Positions 26,301 through 33,696 of a stretch of 64,000 nucleotides of DNA are shown one piece after another; the first letter of the stretch is position 1; every line of letters starts with the position of its first letter. The notes beneath the pieces are model-generated. The model was not told the DNA's origin. It saw only the letters and a list, made by a program, of their open reading frames with translations, and did not search any database. This DNA comes from Siphonodentalium dalli. Taxonomy: Eukaryota; Mollusca; Scaphopoda; Gadilida; Siphonodentaliidae. The stretch spans positions 89,007,980-89,071,979 of the forward strand of contig CP136063.1 of assembly GCA_032622095.1 (NCBI GenBank), written 5' to 3'. The position numbers were made by a program, and so were the translations under genes.

Positions 26301-26846
26301 GAAGCAAAATTCAATTCGACAAGAATTACAACGTCGATACAATGGACGAACTGTATTTATATGGGGGGACTATGCGAGATATCAGCTACATTGTATTCTT
26401 TGACACGAGTTTATTGTGCATCTACATGTGCCGGTGTCAGTTAAAGTTCAAAGAGTTAACGGGATGCTGAGTCGGCTCCGATATAAATGATACTTAGATC
26501 CTTTTTCTCTTTTCTTTTTTTTGTAAATGTATAAATGACATCGCTGCCATATTCCACTTTTGACTTTGCGCTTGTTGGTATTGCACGAAATGCCTCTTCT
26601 GATGCTTGCATCTATATACCATTGTGTCTTGGGATGTTTCAGAATAGACCACTGCCAGTACCAGTACCTGGATACAGATTTCCCACATCATATCAACAAA
26701 CTATGCACATCCCGAGACCACATGCGAGACGAGACGTCGCTAGTGAGAGCCACATAGATGCATATGACACATTCCAAAGAGACCTATCACGAACAGTAGA
26801 GAGCATGCGCAGAAATCCGCCTTATCCCACGGGAAGCCACATGTAA
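12591..26846 (+). CDS. PLPPR: PLPPR-family phospholipid phosphatase-related membrane protein, 8 coding exons, 407 aa
   Basis: The coding sequence joins 12591-12811, 15197-15356, 17393-17510, 19074-19260, 21075-21132, 22321-22497, 23604-23702 and 26643-26846. All introns are GT-AG, all phases agree, and the total is 1224 nt. The order matches PLPPR proteins: a cytosolic N-tail (1-48), TM1 (about 50-72), the loop 'TDVFPVVVQNFSC' with a possible N-glycan at N85, TM2 (about 112-135), a Cys-rich cytosolic loop (CRCCC, 150-154), TM3 with 'VFLFG' (168-), motif 1 K184-x6-R191-P192, motif 2 region 'SFPSIFSS' (231-238), motif 3 'TQIQLKRNYWTD' (281-292), and a Pro-rich tail (341-407). Active lipid phosphatases need His in motifs 2 and 3 and Arg in motif 3. 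Here these are Phe236, Asn288 and Gln282, so enzymatic activity is unlikely. Vertebrate relatives act at the plasma membrane in cell-shape and lipid signalling; the role here is inferred only. ATG context AAGATGG is favourable. Confidence 0.93.
13196..13338 (+). pseudogene. Duplicate of PLPPR exon 1, donor lost
   Basis: About 47 codons match exon 1 residues 24-70 (from 'YEQP' to 'VVLE') at roughly 90% nucleotide identity. The frame is open throughout, and more than half of the differences look silent or conservative (V/I). Homology stops at GGAATA. Exon 1 continues with TTTTTTCAG and its donor, while this copy reads GGAATAG, a stop codon, with no donor. The first 23 codons and the ATG are not present in homologous form. 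It is either a dead exon copy or, if included in a transcript, a truncating exon. Confidence 0.85.
13307..13938 (-). pseudogene. Unrecognised coding-like fragment on the minus strand, two frames
   Basis: An open frame at 13307-13681 (124 codons) and a second at 13585-13938 (117 codons) overlap on the minus strand. The composition is balanced, with many G/C third positions (for example the segment 'GTPIAVEALVDIMRINQLKV'), unlike the AT-rich intron around it. This could be a decayed, frameshifted piece of a gene inside PLPPR intron 1. I do not recognise the family. Chance is not excluded. Confidence 0.25.
14537..15023. mobile_element. TTAA MITE family A, full copy
   Basis: The ends are TTAAAGGTACTCAATCC and its complement GGATTGAGTACCTTTAA, about 487 bp. 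The interior includes 'TTTGATTCGAGTCGAGGAAC' near both ends in inverted orientation. Copies occur at 15638-16111 and 48744-49174, with fragments at 35472 and 40800-40946. It has no ORF. TTAA termini suggest a piggyBac-type origin. Confidence 0.85.
15020..15160 (+). mobile_element. TTAA MITE family B, left-end fragment
   Basis: Starts with TTAAAAGCCCACTTAGTTTT and follows the family B consensus up to 'CGTCTGTGTATCAGAA', then stops. It shares its TTAA with the right end of the family A copy before it. It ends about 37 bp before PLPPR exon 2. Confidence 0.8.
15197..15356 (+). CDS. PLPPR: PLPPR exon 2 (first extracellular loop, start of TM2)
   Basis: Acceptor TTTTCAG|G, donor ATT|GTGAGT. Completes codon 74 and encodes residues 75-127, including 'FPVVVQNFSCSDPE', typical of the first outer loop of PLPPR proteins, and 'DAVVYALSFCVPPFI' at the start of TM2. 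Confidence 0.92.
15357..17392 (+). other. PLPPR intron 2 (2036 bp)
   Basis: Contains the family A MITE at 15638-16111. The remainder includes the dispersed motif 'GAACATGTCCTAAGGGAATT' near 16300, which recurs near 22025 and 55680. No coding exon was found in it; phases on both sides require none. Confidence 0.8.
15638..16111. mobile_element. TTAA MITE family A, full copy in intron 2
   Basis: Same termini and interior as the copy at 14537-15023, about 1.1 kb away and in the same orientation. The inverted internal pair around 'TCGAGTCGAGGAACCCA' is clear. No ORF of note. Confidence 0.85.
17393..17510 (+). CDS. PLPPR: PLPPR exon 3 (end of TM2, cytosolic loop)
   Basis: Acceptor CATTTTCAG|GTT, donor GCTG|GTGAAT. 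Encodes residues 128-166 plus one base. 'IGEI' follows TM2 as in PLPPR relatives, then a basic, Cys-rich cytosolic loop (GCRCCCIPQ) and 'VFRRIMRFAG', which leads into TM3. The Cys cluster could be lipid-modified; that is inference. Confidence 0.92.
18058..18187. repeat. 130-bp palindrome
   Basis: Left and right arms of about 60 bases pair almost perfectly (TTAATTGGTTGTTTCCACAT at the left, complement at the right), with a GC-rich centre around GCCTTCGGCCTGCGGC. TTAAT at each end may be part of a target duplication. It is probably a foldback MITE seen once in this window. Confidence 0.75.
18532..19013 (+). mobile_element. TTAA MITE family B, full copy in intron 3
   Basis: Both TTAA ends are present (TTAAAAGCCCACTTAATTTT at the left, GATCCTTTTAA at the right). 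The 482-bp length serves as the reference for this family. It contains a central inverted pair around 'GGAAGGGGAA'. Confidence 0.85.
19074..19260 (+). CDS. PLPPR: PLPPR exon 4 (TM3 and phosphatase motif 1)
   Basis: Acceptor AATTTTCAG|GT, donor CCCA|GTACGT. Encodes residues 168-228, flanked by split codons. 'VFLFGGISLMLFIDVTKILT' carries the TM3 helix, then 'ARLRPTFLETC' completes motif 1 (K-x6-RP). The remainder is an outer loop rich in Cys, Asn and Asp. Confidence 0.93.
19860..20400. other. GC-rich insert of unknown origin
   Basis: The block contains 'CACTTCACCGGGCGCCTTGG', paired GCTCCACGCG/CGCGTGGAGC inverted motifs (about 19968-20000) and 'CGGAGGGGCCTGTGGCCCTG'. It is open in several frames on both strands, which follows from its composition. 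It may be a piece of a retroelement or SINE, but I see no diagnostic box. Confidence 0.4.
20724..20978. mobile_element. TTAA MITE family D, diverged copy
   Basis: Begins TTAACACGTCCATGACGGGG and ends with a mirror 'GCTCCAGTTATGGGAGTGG'. Inside are inverted 'TATATAAGAGAAT' and 'GCATTCTCGTATA' segments and 'GTAAATATTGTTAGGCCA', shared with the copies at 40018 and 45006. Confidence 0.7.
21075..21132 (+). CDS. PLPPR: PLPPR exon 5 (58 bp, motif 2 region, TM4)
   Basis: Acceptor CATTTCCAG|A, donor ATATCA|GTAAGT. Encodes residues 230-248 (MSFPSIFSSLTSYAAIYIS). The 'SFPS' and 'AAIYIS' positions match the PSxH motif 2 block of PLPPR proteins, but Gly/Lys and His are replaced by Ile235 and Phe236. The final codons and the donor are the seed of the downstream minisatellite. 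Alternative donors at +27, +54 and so on would extend it in frame. Confidence 0.88.
21124..21676 (+). repeat. Minisatellite made of the exon 5 splice donor
   Basis: About 20 units each carry the junction TATATCA/GTAAGT. The first five repeat at exactly 27 bp (GTAAGTATATATATGATTTA then TATATCA), with donors at 21133, 21160, 21187, 21214, 21241 and 21268. They stay open in the PLPPR frame as VSIYMIYIS or VRIYMIYIS units until a stop just before 21292. Later units are shorter and variable, with AT runs. About 17 units keep CAGTAAG. Confidence 0.92.
21133..22320 (+). other. PLPPR intron 5 (1188 bp)
   Basis: Dominated by the donor minisatellite and by the hairpin MITE that reaches to within 14 bp of the acceptor. 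Between them lies unique sequence with an inverted motif around 'TTCAACAAACGATGAACTTA'. Confidence 0.8.
22093..22306. mobile_element. TTAA hairpin MITE family F
   Basis: A 214-bp palindrome from TTAACCCTTTCAGTGCCAAG to its complement CTTGGCACTGAAAGAGTTAA, with arms of about 104 bp and a GAGCTCTAAGAGCTC centre. Its right TTAA lies directly before TTTTCTACCGCAG, the end of intron 5. Confidence 0.9.
22321..22497 (+). CDS. PLPPR: PLPPR exon 6 (TM5, motif 3, TM6)
   Basis: Acceptor CTACCGCAG|A, donor CTG|GTAAGT. Encodes residues 249-307. 'RPFLSLGFCMLALLCGLTQI' is TM5 leading into motif 3, and 'DVVIGYLMGGTMALYL' is TM6. In motif 3 (SRxxxxxHxxxD in active enzymes) only the Asp is kept (Asp292). Asn at the His position also occurs in vertebrate PLPPR proteins as I recall them. 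Confidence 0.92.
22498..23603 (+). other. PLPPR intron 6 (1106 bp)
   Basis: Contains the long mariner-like MITE at 22536-22884 and an AT palindromic microsatellite near 23284-23326. No exon is needed. Confidence 0.8.
22536..22884. mobile_element. TA-flanked mariner-like MITE with duplicated arm segments
   Basis: Ends TACAGTAATGCCCTAAGTAA and complement, flanked by TA. The interior repeats 'CGGAAATATGGCTTGTTGCC' twice on each side, so an arm segment was duplicated after insertion or by template switching. Confidence 0.8.
23604..23702 (+). CDS. PLPPR: PLPPR exon 7 (cytosolic tail, first part)
   Basis: Acceptor TTATTTCAG|G, donor GAA|GTGAGT. Encodes residues 308-340, beginning with the end of TM6 (GIIIL), then an amphipathic acidic/His segment (KFEEHVPQERLFEMIHDYLM). 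If the donor were skipped, the frame would read ten more codons to a stop in the intron, a possible short-tail form. Confidence 0.88.
23703..26642 (+). other. PLPPR intron 7 (2940 bp)
   Basis: Holds an inverted pair around 'TGCAAGAAAATATC' (24087-24160), sequence related to the dispersed 'GGAAATTTCACACCAAC' repeat (24280-24700) and a family B MITE. No exon is required by phase. Confidence 0.75.
25856..26285 (-). mobile_element. TTAA MITE family B, truncated copy, inverted
   Basis: Starts TTAAAGGCCCACTTAATTTT but then runs as the complement of the reference (GGAACCCCCAGATCACATAT). It breaks off after 'ATAGATTGCCGTTAAAAC'. Confidence 0.75.
26643..26846 (+). CDS. PLPPR: PLPPR exon 8 (C-terminal tail and stop)
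   Basis: Acceptor GGATGTTTCAG|AAT in phase 0. Encodes residues 341-407, ending at TAA. The tail is Pro-rich at its start (NRPLPVPVPGYRFP), then basic with many Arg, ending 'RRNPPYPTGSHM'. Long cytosolic tails of variable sequence are usual in the PLPPR family. The assignment rests on phase, acceptor and composition, since the tail itself has no family match I can name. Confidence 0.75.
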   Translation, partial: NRPLPVPVPGYRFPTSYQQTMHIPRPHARRDVASESHIDAYDTFQRDLSRTVESMRRNPPYPTGSHM

Positions 26847-27605
26847 CGAATAGACACTTCGATCGCAGGAATGTGATGAGAACATTCTGTCTAATAATGG
26901 GTGTTCGAGCGACACATATACGGATATGATATATGCCATATAGAGCCTGGGGAAAGGTAGAGTTCAGTCCCCTCGATACGCTGGTCTGAACACGCGCTTA
27001 TACATCCGAACGGATCCTGCACGAATACCAATACAGATACAGATACAGATACAGATACAGATACACTGCATGCCATACGCGTATATACACACATCATATG
27101 AGGAAAGCCTACATTTTTTAATTGAGTATTTTGTCAATTATAATTCATTGTGCATTATTCTGAGAGTCAGATCTGTTAATATTCAATTGTAAATTGGCTA
27201 TAGATCAAATCAGAATGAATTGAAACCGACAAAAGTATTCAATAAAATGTTAGATTTAAAACTACATGGATGTGTGATGGCCGTGGTCAGACCAGAGTGG
27301 CGAGTGGACTAAATTCGGCCCCGCAGTTTGAGAGACTGGTAGTAGAGAGCATGCTCAGAAATCCACATGACGTCACGTACAGCTTTAGCTGATGAATGAA
27401 AGGGTGTGATTAGAACAGTCTGACCACAATACAGAGTCAGTTCGCTCATACGAATCATTCTTATATAAATTTGTATATCAAGGACAGCAGAGGGCCTACT
27501 CAGAAATCCGCCATACCCACCACGTGACCAGGAAACCACATGTATATAGCGGCATGTGAATGTGTTGAGAATCTGCTGTGAACGAGAGTCACATAATATA
27601 TAATG
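26795..27605 (+). repeat. Diverged repeats of the exon 8 end in the 3' flank
   Basis: The segment that encodes the last residues of the protein plus the following bases (AGTAGAGAGCATGCGCAGAA, 26796-) recurs at about 27341-27460 (AGTAGAGAGCATGCTCAGAA) and at 27484-27605 (CAGAAATCCGCCATACCCAC). Each is followed by a similar 'GTGAT(G)AGAAC(A)' type stretch. Either the tail came from a repeat, or the 3' end was amplified. Confidence 0.65.
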
Positions 27606-28200
27606 GTACATGTGTCTCAAATCAGAGGAATATGTCGTGGACAACAGAGCTCCTTTTATTGTGCCATATATGCAGGACACCGTGTGTAACATGAGTTATT
27701 ATATATAGTTGCAGGGATGTGATAGACATCATAAATAAGGCACATCCAAATACATACATAACATATAGATTTACAGTGTTGGTGACTGAAGTATTGGTCA
27801 CATTACGATGTCATCAGAATGGGCCACATAAATGAGTCAACGATAAACGATTGCCTGTTCACAAGTGTGCAGAAATATAATGTGATGAGTTCGCGTCTCA
27901 ATAATGCTATAGCGGCGGAGGTCGAAAATCTCGGATGTAACCCAGGCTATAACGATTACCTCTGCCTCAAACAAAGCGGTATAGTTGTGATTCGTGTACA
28001 ATGTGGATGGAGTTCATGAGTGATACATGTACGGCATTCTACGTATGACTGGAAATCATAGTAGGTACTGCACTCGAAATCACATTATAGGTACTATGTA
28101 TCCACACTATGTATATACACCATCATCCGGTAATTTGTTCTGTTCGGTGTAACATCGTTTGTTTCATCTATTCAATAAAGAATACAAGCAATAACAGAAA
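26847..28200 (+). promoter_or_regulatory. Probable PLPPR 3' untranslated region
   Basis: Two AATAAA signals follow the stop, at 27241-27246 and 28174-28179. Which one is used cannot be told. A (CAGATA)n microsatellite lies near 27030-27063, and an inverted dispersed repeat (about 26950-27330) has a relative at 60137-60465. Confidence 0.4.
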
Positions 28201-29849
28201 TCAGGATACCTTAATATTATGTGTAGCCTGAGTGCACATATATAGGGTTCCGTTCATTATGCCAAATTGTTGCATTGAACTCTCTGGATACCCTTCCAAC
28301 ACTACCGCAACAGCCGTCCCGTCGAGCGCGATTTATGTGGGTTTCACCATTCTATATATACACGACCATAAGTTAAAATGTGTCTAAATGAAAATCAATG
28401 TATCAAACAAAAATCAACATGTTGGTTTAAATTAATGATAATTTCAAAACCATGCAACGGTTGTGTTTTCCAATTTTATTCCAAATATTATATGGATACG
28501 TTCCATTTCTACCAAACGCAACTACGTTGTTACAGATCCATCACAATGACATTGAATCAGCAAATGGAAAATTGCAACAAATAACCAAATAATGGTTCTG
28601 CATTTGGTTCCATTGTAAGTTTTGTGACAGTGTATATGACGAACTTGACTTTTTGAACCTATTCCATGTTCTTTATTCGAAAGATTATAGTTCTAGGAAA
28701 ATTTGACGAAATGGCTGAGTGGCGCACCCAAAATACCCCTTATAGAAACTGAGAAACACACATGATGGTCACCCCCCCCCCCCCTCCACGCCTTGAGGTG
28801 AGAATAATCAATGGAACTAATCGGATTTCACCAAATTTCACCCTATGGCTGTGTGGCCTTCCGCAAACACCTTCTATAAACACCCACCCCGGCGGTCACC
28901 CCCCAAAATGGTGCATTAAAATGGGCCATTGTCGAGAACGGTTCTCATTTCGCCAAAGTGCAGTGCCCCTTGAAACAATAGCTGTCAGCATATCGAGACG
29001 ATCCCGGTCGAACATAATGCTGTATCCTTTGTGGTCCTTGAACATCTCCAATTTCTATACATAAACGAGTATATAATTATACTGTCAAGAGTATAATTTA
29101 TTGTATCCACTTTCGTTCTTTTTTCTGTGCATATCTGTATCGAATGACCTTTCAAACAACGAATGTACTCGTTTTAGACAAGCCCTGTCTGTCAAACCGC
29201 GCCTACCCCATTCAAAGAGACCCAACGCACTCGCAGTGGGTAAATGTGCAAACAATATAAAGTTTGTATTACATCACCACTAAGAACAAGGACAAATATG
29301 TGGATACACTTTGTTCTTATATTCATTATTGGTGATTCTCCAGTAACGAAGTGTCGCATGTTGAAACGATTATTATGTAAACAAAACTGCTACAGTAATT
29401 TGTCAATCTTGACGATCCGGAATTCGTAAATTAACGTTATGTCCGTTTTCTGCATTCTTTGTTTCCAAGAAACAAAAACCGACGATTTGGACAGTATTGA
29501 TACCACAGGTTTCAAAGTCCTAATATTTGTGAGACTTAAACGATGACTATGTATTGGAAGTTTCAGATATACCGCCACGTACATATACAGATAGACGAAT
29601 AATTTTGGCTTTGAATTGATTGATCTATTTAGACAGCCAGAGATTCTGATGCTAGCGGCAAGTTATTGGTCACATGAGGTGTAAGAATGCTAGCATAGTC
29701 GAATATTTGCTATTTAATTACACGATTATGACAAATATTGCGAATTTTCAAGTGGGAGACCCCTTTAAGTAATATGAGGCCAAAGGCGCCTACCCCATAA
29801 CATTCCCCTGACCAGGTGATCCCTGTGTACCTGCATATCCATATTGGCT
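28201..29849. other. Intergenic stretch, no gene recognised
   Basis: Contains a run of C at about 28770. From about 29765 there is a dispersed unit with 'CCCCTTTAAGT' and 'GGCGCCTACCCCAT', which is related to units at 34430-34770 on the other side of the long-TIR element. That suggests the element inserted into this host repeat. Confidence 0.5.
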
Positions 29850-30594
29850 AAGAGAAGATAATGGGTCTCTTTGGGTCCAATCGTAAAATTGGGCATAAGT
29901 GTATTTTGAGTATGTTAGTACTATAGTACTATCTATTTGAGAATCGTTGATAAAAATGGGCGTAAGTATATTTTCGATATGGGCGTGTCCAAAAAAATTC
30001 AAAAACTTCAAAAATTTCAAAAACTTTAAATATTTCAAAAATTTCAAAAAATTTCAAAAATTTCAAAAACTTCAAAAATTTCAAAAACTTTAAAAATTTC
30101 AAATATTTCAAAAACTTCAAAAATTTCAAAAACTTCAAAAATTTCAAAAATTTCAAAAAATTTCAAAAATTTCAATATAATGAAGATGACGAGCAACCAA
30201 TTTTCGACTGGCCTGAGGCAATACGTTATTGAATGAATAACGACAGCGGATCAGAGAGCGGATCAGACAATTGGTCTTCTGAAAGTTCATATCGGGACAT
30301 AGAAGCCGATTTTTGAAGTACTAGCTCACAATCATCTTTTACCTGTTCAGAATGTCACAGTTACCAACACCAGCTCGAGGGTTGGGACCTGAAAATTGAA
30401 CTTATGGAAGAGTACACATATCTGTTGGACAGTGCGTATTCATCCGAAGAAATGTCTGATTCTGTCAACTGGGATTAAAAAAATGAACACTTTAAATATT
30501 GTATATCCTACCATATGTGAATTATGTCATCACCAATAAATACATGTATAATCGATTATCTTTTCAATAATAATATCTCGCTTGGTTCTATCGT
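29850..30594 (+). repeat. Left terminal inverted repeat
   Basis: Pairs with 33697-34384 from about 'AAGAGAAGATAATGGGTCTC' to 'TCGCTTGGTTCTATCGT'. It includes about 20 units of the 9-base type AAATTTCAA/AACTTCAAA (29992-30173), an acidic coding segment, and an AATAAA at 30535-30540. In this copy the acidic frame is broken by TGA at 30230-30232, where the right copy has GGA. Confidence 0.9.
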
Positions 30595-30606
30595 ATAAAT
30601 GTATAA

Positions 30607-31149
30607 ATGAAGCACCAGTGTTCAATTTGCTCTAGTGAGTATGTGCGGAACCATGATTTGATAAGACATGTACAATCTAAGCACACTGAGTTTGTTAACC
30701 GACACCCACAGCAGCAGCACCAAGCATCAGCAACAAACAGTAGCAGCAACAGGCAGCAGCATCATCAGCCACAACAACAGCCATTACAGCAACACCAGAT
30801 ACTACAACACCAGCAGGGGAAACAGCAACAAAGCGACATAACATCCTGCTTTGATGATCCAATGGCCAATGTCCAAGAAGATTTTATTTTCAAGCATCCA
30901 TTCACGGCATGTGTAAGTGGACCGACATCTAGTGGGAAGACATACTTCGTGAAAACCTTGCTACAAAAGTCTGCCTCAAAAATATCACCCGCACCTGACA
31001 GAATAATATGGTTTTATAAATATTGGCAGCCCCTATATGACGAAATAAAGTATACTGTCACCCCTCAGGTCAACTTTATACGAGGAATACCAGCAAACTT
31101 GGATTCTCTTATCAACCCCCGGTATAAAAAATCTAGTTATACTCGATGA
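30607..31149 (+). pseudogene. Packaging ATPase, N-terminal part (C2H2 finger plus Walker A), frameshifted
   Basis: A 180-codon frame starts just inside the left inverted repeat. Residues 5-26 form a C2H2 finger (C-x2-C-x12-H-x4-H). Residues 34-76 are a Gln/His-rich linker. From about 92 the ATPase begins, with Walker A GPTSSGKT at 105-112. The frame is lost in an A-rich run at about 31124-31131, before the Walker B segment, which lies in the next frame at about 31133-31156. This is the family of viral/Polinton DNA-packaging ATPases (A32-like). Confidence 0.85.
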
Positions 31150-31189
31150 CTTGATGCAAACTTCATCAAAAGACTAGAGAGTTAATGAT

Positions 31190-32308
31190 TTGCATTCCGA
31201 AGGAAGTCACCATTTGAACTTATCTTTGATAAGTTTGAACCAGAATTTCTACTACAACAAAGATCCAACGCAACGACGAAATTGTCAATATTTGGTATTG
31301 TTCAATAACCCAATCGACAAGGGATTAATTTCAACATTATCAAGACAGATGTATCCTGAATGTCCTCAGCGTATGGTTCGAGAGTTTTCGGAAGCGACGA
31401 GTGAACCGTACGGTTACCTACTGGTGGATTTAAAAGCCGCAACACCGGACACATTACGTCTGCGACAGAATGTACTAAAAGAGGACACGACCCAACATAT
31501 GGGTGAATGGAATGGCATGAAATATAATCTCCAAAAAGACAGAGAACACCCAGATGAACAGAATGGGATGAAAAAACATACAAAAGACACTGAGACCCAG
31601 GGTCAACAGAATGCGATGAAATACGATGACAGAGAACTCCCTGGTCAACAGAAGGGCATAGCATATAATTATATTGTGCCCCAGGGTCAACATAATGACT
31701 ATACTAACGACATAAGGCCACCTGGTGAGCTCGATGAAATTAATAAGAAGAACCGTCAAAACATAGACATTCGAGAAGACATGTCGTACCCTTGTAATGA
31801 CTGCGGGCTTTTGTTCGAAGATCATTATGATGTTCAGAGACACGTAAAAAACTGGTGTCAAGAAAATAAGTTAAAACGAAAATTAACTGAGGACACGGAT
31901 GATAGTCAGAATAAGAAAATTAAATTGAATGAAGATGAATACTTCAAAAGTTTGTGTGATGAGAGTAGAGATAAAACACGTGAGGAATGGAGTGATATAG
32001 TGGACACGTATAAGGAAAATGGCTCGAAAGAAACAGAAGCAAGAGTACAAGCTGACAAGGACCTTAAAAGTAAAGATATGAAGCAATTTATGACTGGTTA
32101 TGCTATGACAATATTTGCGTATCTGCAGCTGCGCAATGGGACTCTGCACAACAGAGTCATGGATAAAGTCGACAAATATTTGAATAATGGTTATGGAGAA
32201 TGTGATGCAGTGAAATTGTCAATATTAAAGTACAAACCGATGCTAGAAAAATTCATGGACGAAACAAATGACACTTCTGACGAAAGTGATGACAATTCGG
32301 ACGATTAA
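31190..32308 (+). pseudogene. Packaging ATPase, C-terminal part, zinc finger and acidic tail
   Basis: A 372-codon open segment continues the ATPase (conserved-looking 'LISLNQNFY' at 13-21, 'QYLVLFNNP' at 33-41, 'EATSEPYGYLLVDLK' at 68-82). A linker at 105-185 has six degenerate units like 'GQQNAMKYD'. A C2HC finger follows at 202-223 (C-x2-C-x12-H-x4-C), then a basic patch (KLKRKL, 227-232), a helical domain (250-357) and an Asp/Ser tail. A TAG at 31175-31177 separates it from the Walker B segment in the same frame. AATAAA lies at 32314-32319. The long intact frame suggests recent decay, or single sequencing errors. Confidence 0.85.
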
Positions 32309-32319
32309 ATTTCAATAAA

Positions 32320-33696
32320 CTTCATCAACATGATATTCTCGTTTTCGTTATATATCTATAAGCGGGGAGAGAGTGAGTGGATTATTGGGAATTGTAGAGT
32401 GAGAAACAATACGTAATGATAAAAGGCGCATTAAGTGCCCGAAAATTTGAACTTTAAATATTGTTCTGTGTCATTTTAACTTTCAACCACTGCGCTTGTA
32501 TTGTTAACATTCATTCATAATGAGTGTCTTGTGTCCCTTTAGAGTGTCTTGTGTTCCTTTAATATTCAAACACCAATATTGCATCACGTCCCTTGTTTCG
32601 TGTCACTTTAACTCCTTGAGTGTATTGCCCCTTCTAATGATGTCATGTGCACACATGATACAATTCTAGTCATTCCTGAGATTAAGTATAATGTAAACAT
32701 AGGATTTGCTCATCAGACGATAATCTGACAATATTTACGCATGGTAAATTTATATTCATGCGTAATGGTAAGGTAATGTTTTTTGTTATGGTCATGATTT
32801 TGTTGCGGCCATGTTCTAGCATAGATCGATAAATAAGTTAAAGATTGTTATAAGTCATCGTTGTTTCACAGACAGTTCTATTGGTGATCGAATTTGATGA
32901 CTATTTTGTTGGAAAAACTAAGAGCGTTAGAGTAGCCTCCCTGTTATTTAAATAAAGAGCGTTTGTTTCGCTTATGTGCGATTGTGACTGTAACTAGGTC
33001 TATCGAGTATATAACATATAGCGCTATCATATAAAAGATGAAAGAAACATATCAACAGCTTTGTTTAGTCTGATATTACGTATGTATACGTGTGTACGTC
33101 TAACATGTGACCTTTGGTGAAATAGTGCTACACGATGCTTAATAACTTCATCGTGATAGAGAGGTAATGAATAAACGCTCCTTGTTATTTACGTGAGATT
33201 ATAATGTCCAATTATTGCAAATAAAACATTGCAGGCATCGGTGGATACCCGATTGTCACACTTATTGATCACGTTCTAAGAACAATAACTCTATAAACGT
33301 ACGCTCTTCCAATAATTCTTCCAATATTTCGCGATCAGGTTGAGGCGGGGTCCTCGCCCTCTTTTTAGCAACGATTTTTAAAATAACCGACTGACGATTC
33401 TCGTTCTAAGAACAATAACTCTATAAACGTACGCTCTTCCAATAATTATCGATAATGTAAGTGTGTCATTTATGTTGAAAGATGAATAAAGAGCGTTGCT
33501 TTACTGTGAGGTAATACTCCTTATTTGGATGTCTTGTGCTCCGACACGTACGCATTGTGTACGCGCATGAATAGGTGCGGGTAAGTGATGTGAGATGTGA
33601 AGGTGTGGGTAGGGGTGGAGGGGAGGGGAGTATTATGACGTAGGTCTGTGACAAACATTGAGTGGAAAATCTGTTGTCAAACAAAAGATTTTTACC
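32320..33696. other. Non-coding interior of the long-TIR element
   Basis: No frame here resembles a known protein. Short repeats are present: 'GTGTCTTGTG(T)TCCTTT' near 32525-32560, and a 46-base duplication (AAGAACAATAACTCTATAAA) at about 33273 and 33405. A second gene of the element, if it existed, has been lost. Confidence 0.6.

Noticed and set aside
31302-32149. Minus-strand frames opposite the packaging ATPase
   Set aside because: Shadow frames of the sense gene; they have no motif of their own.
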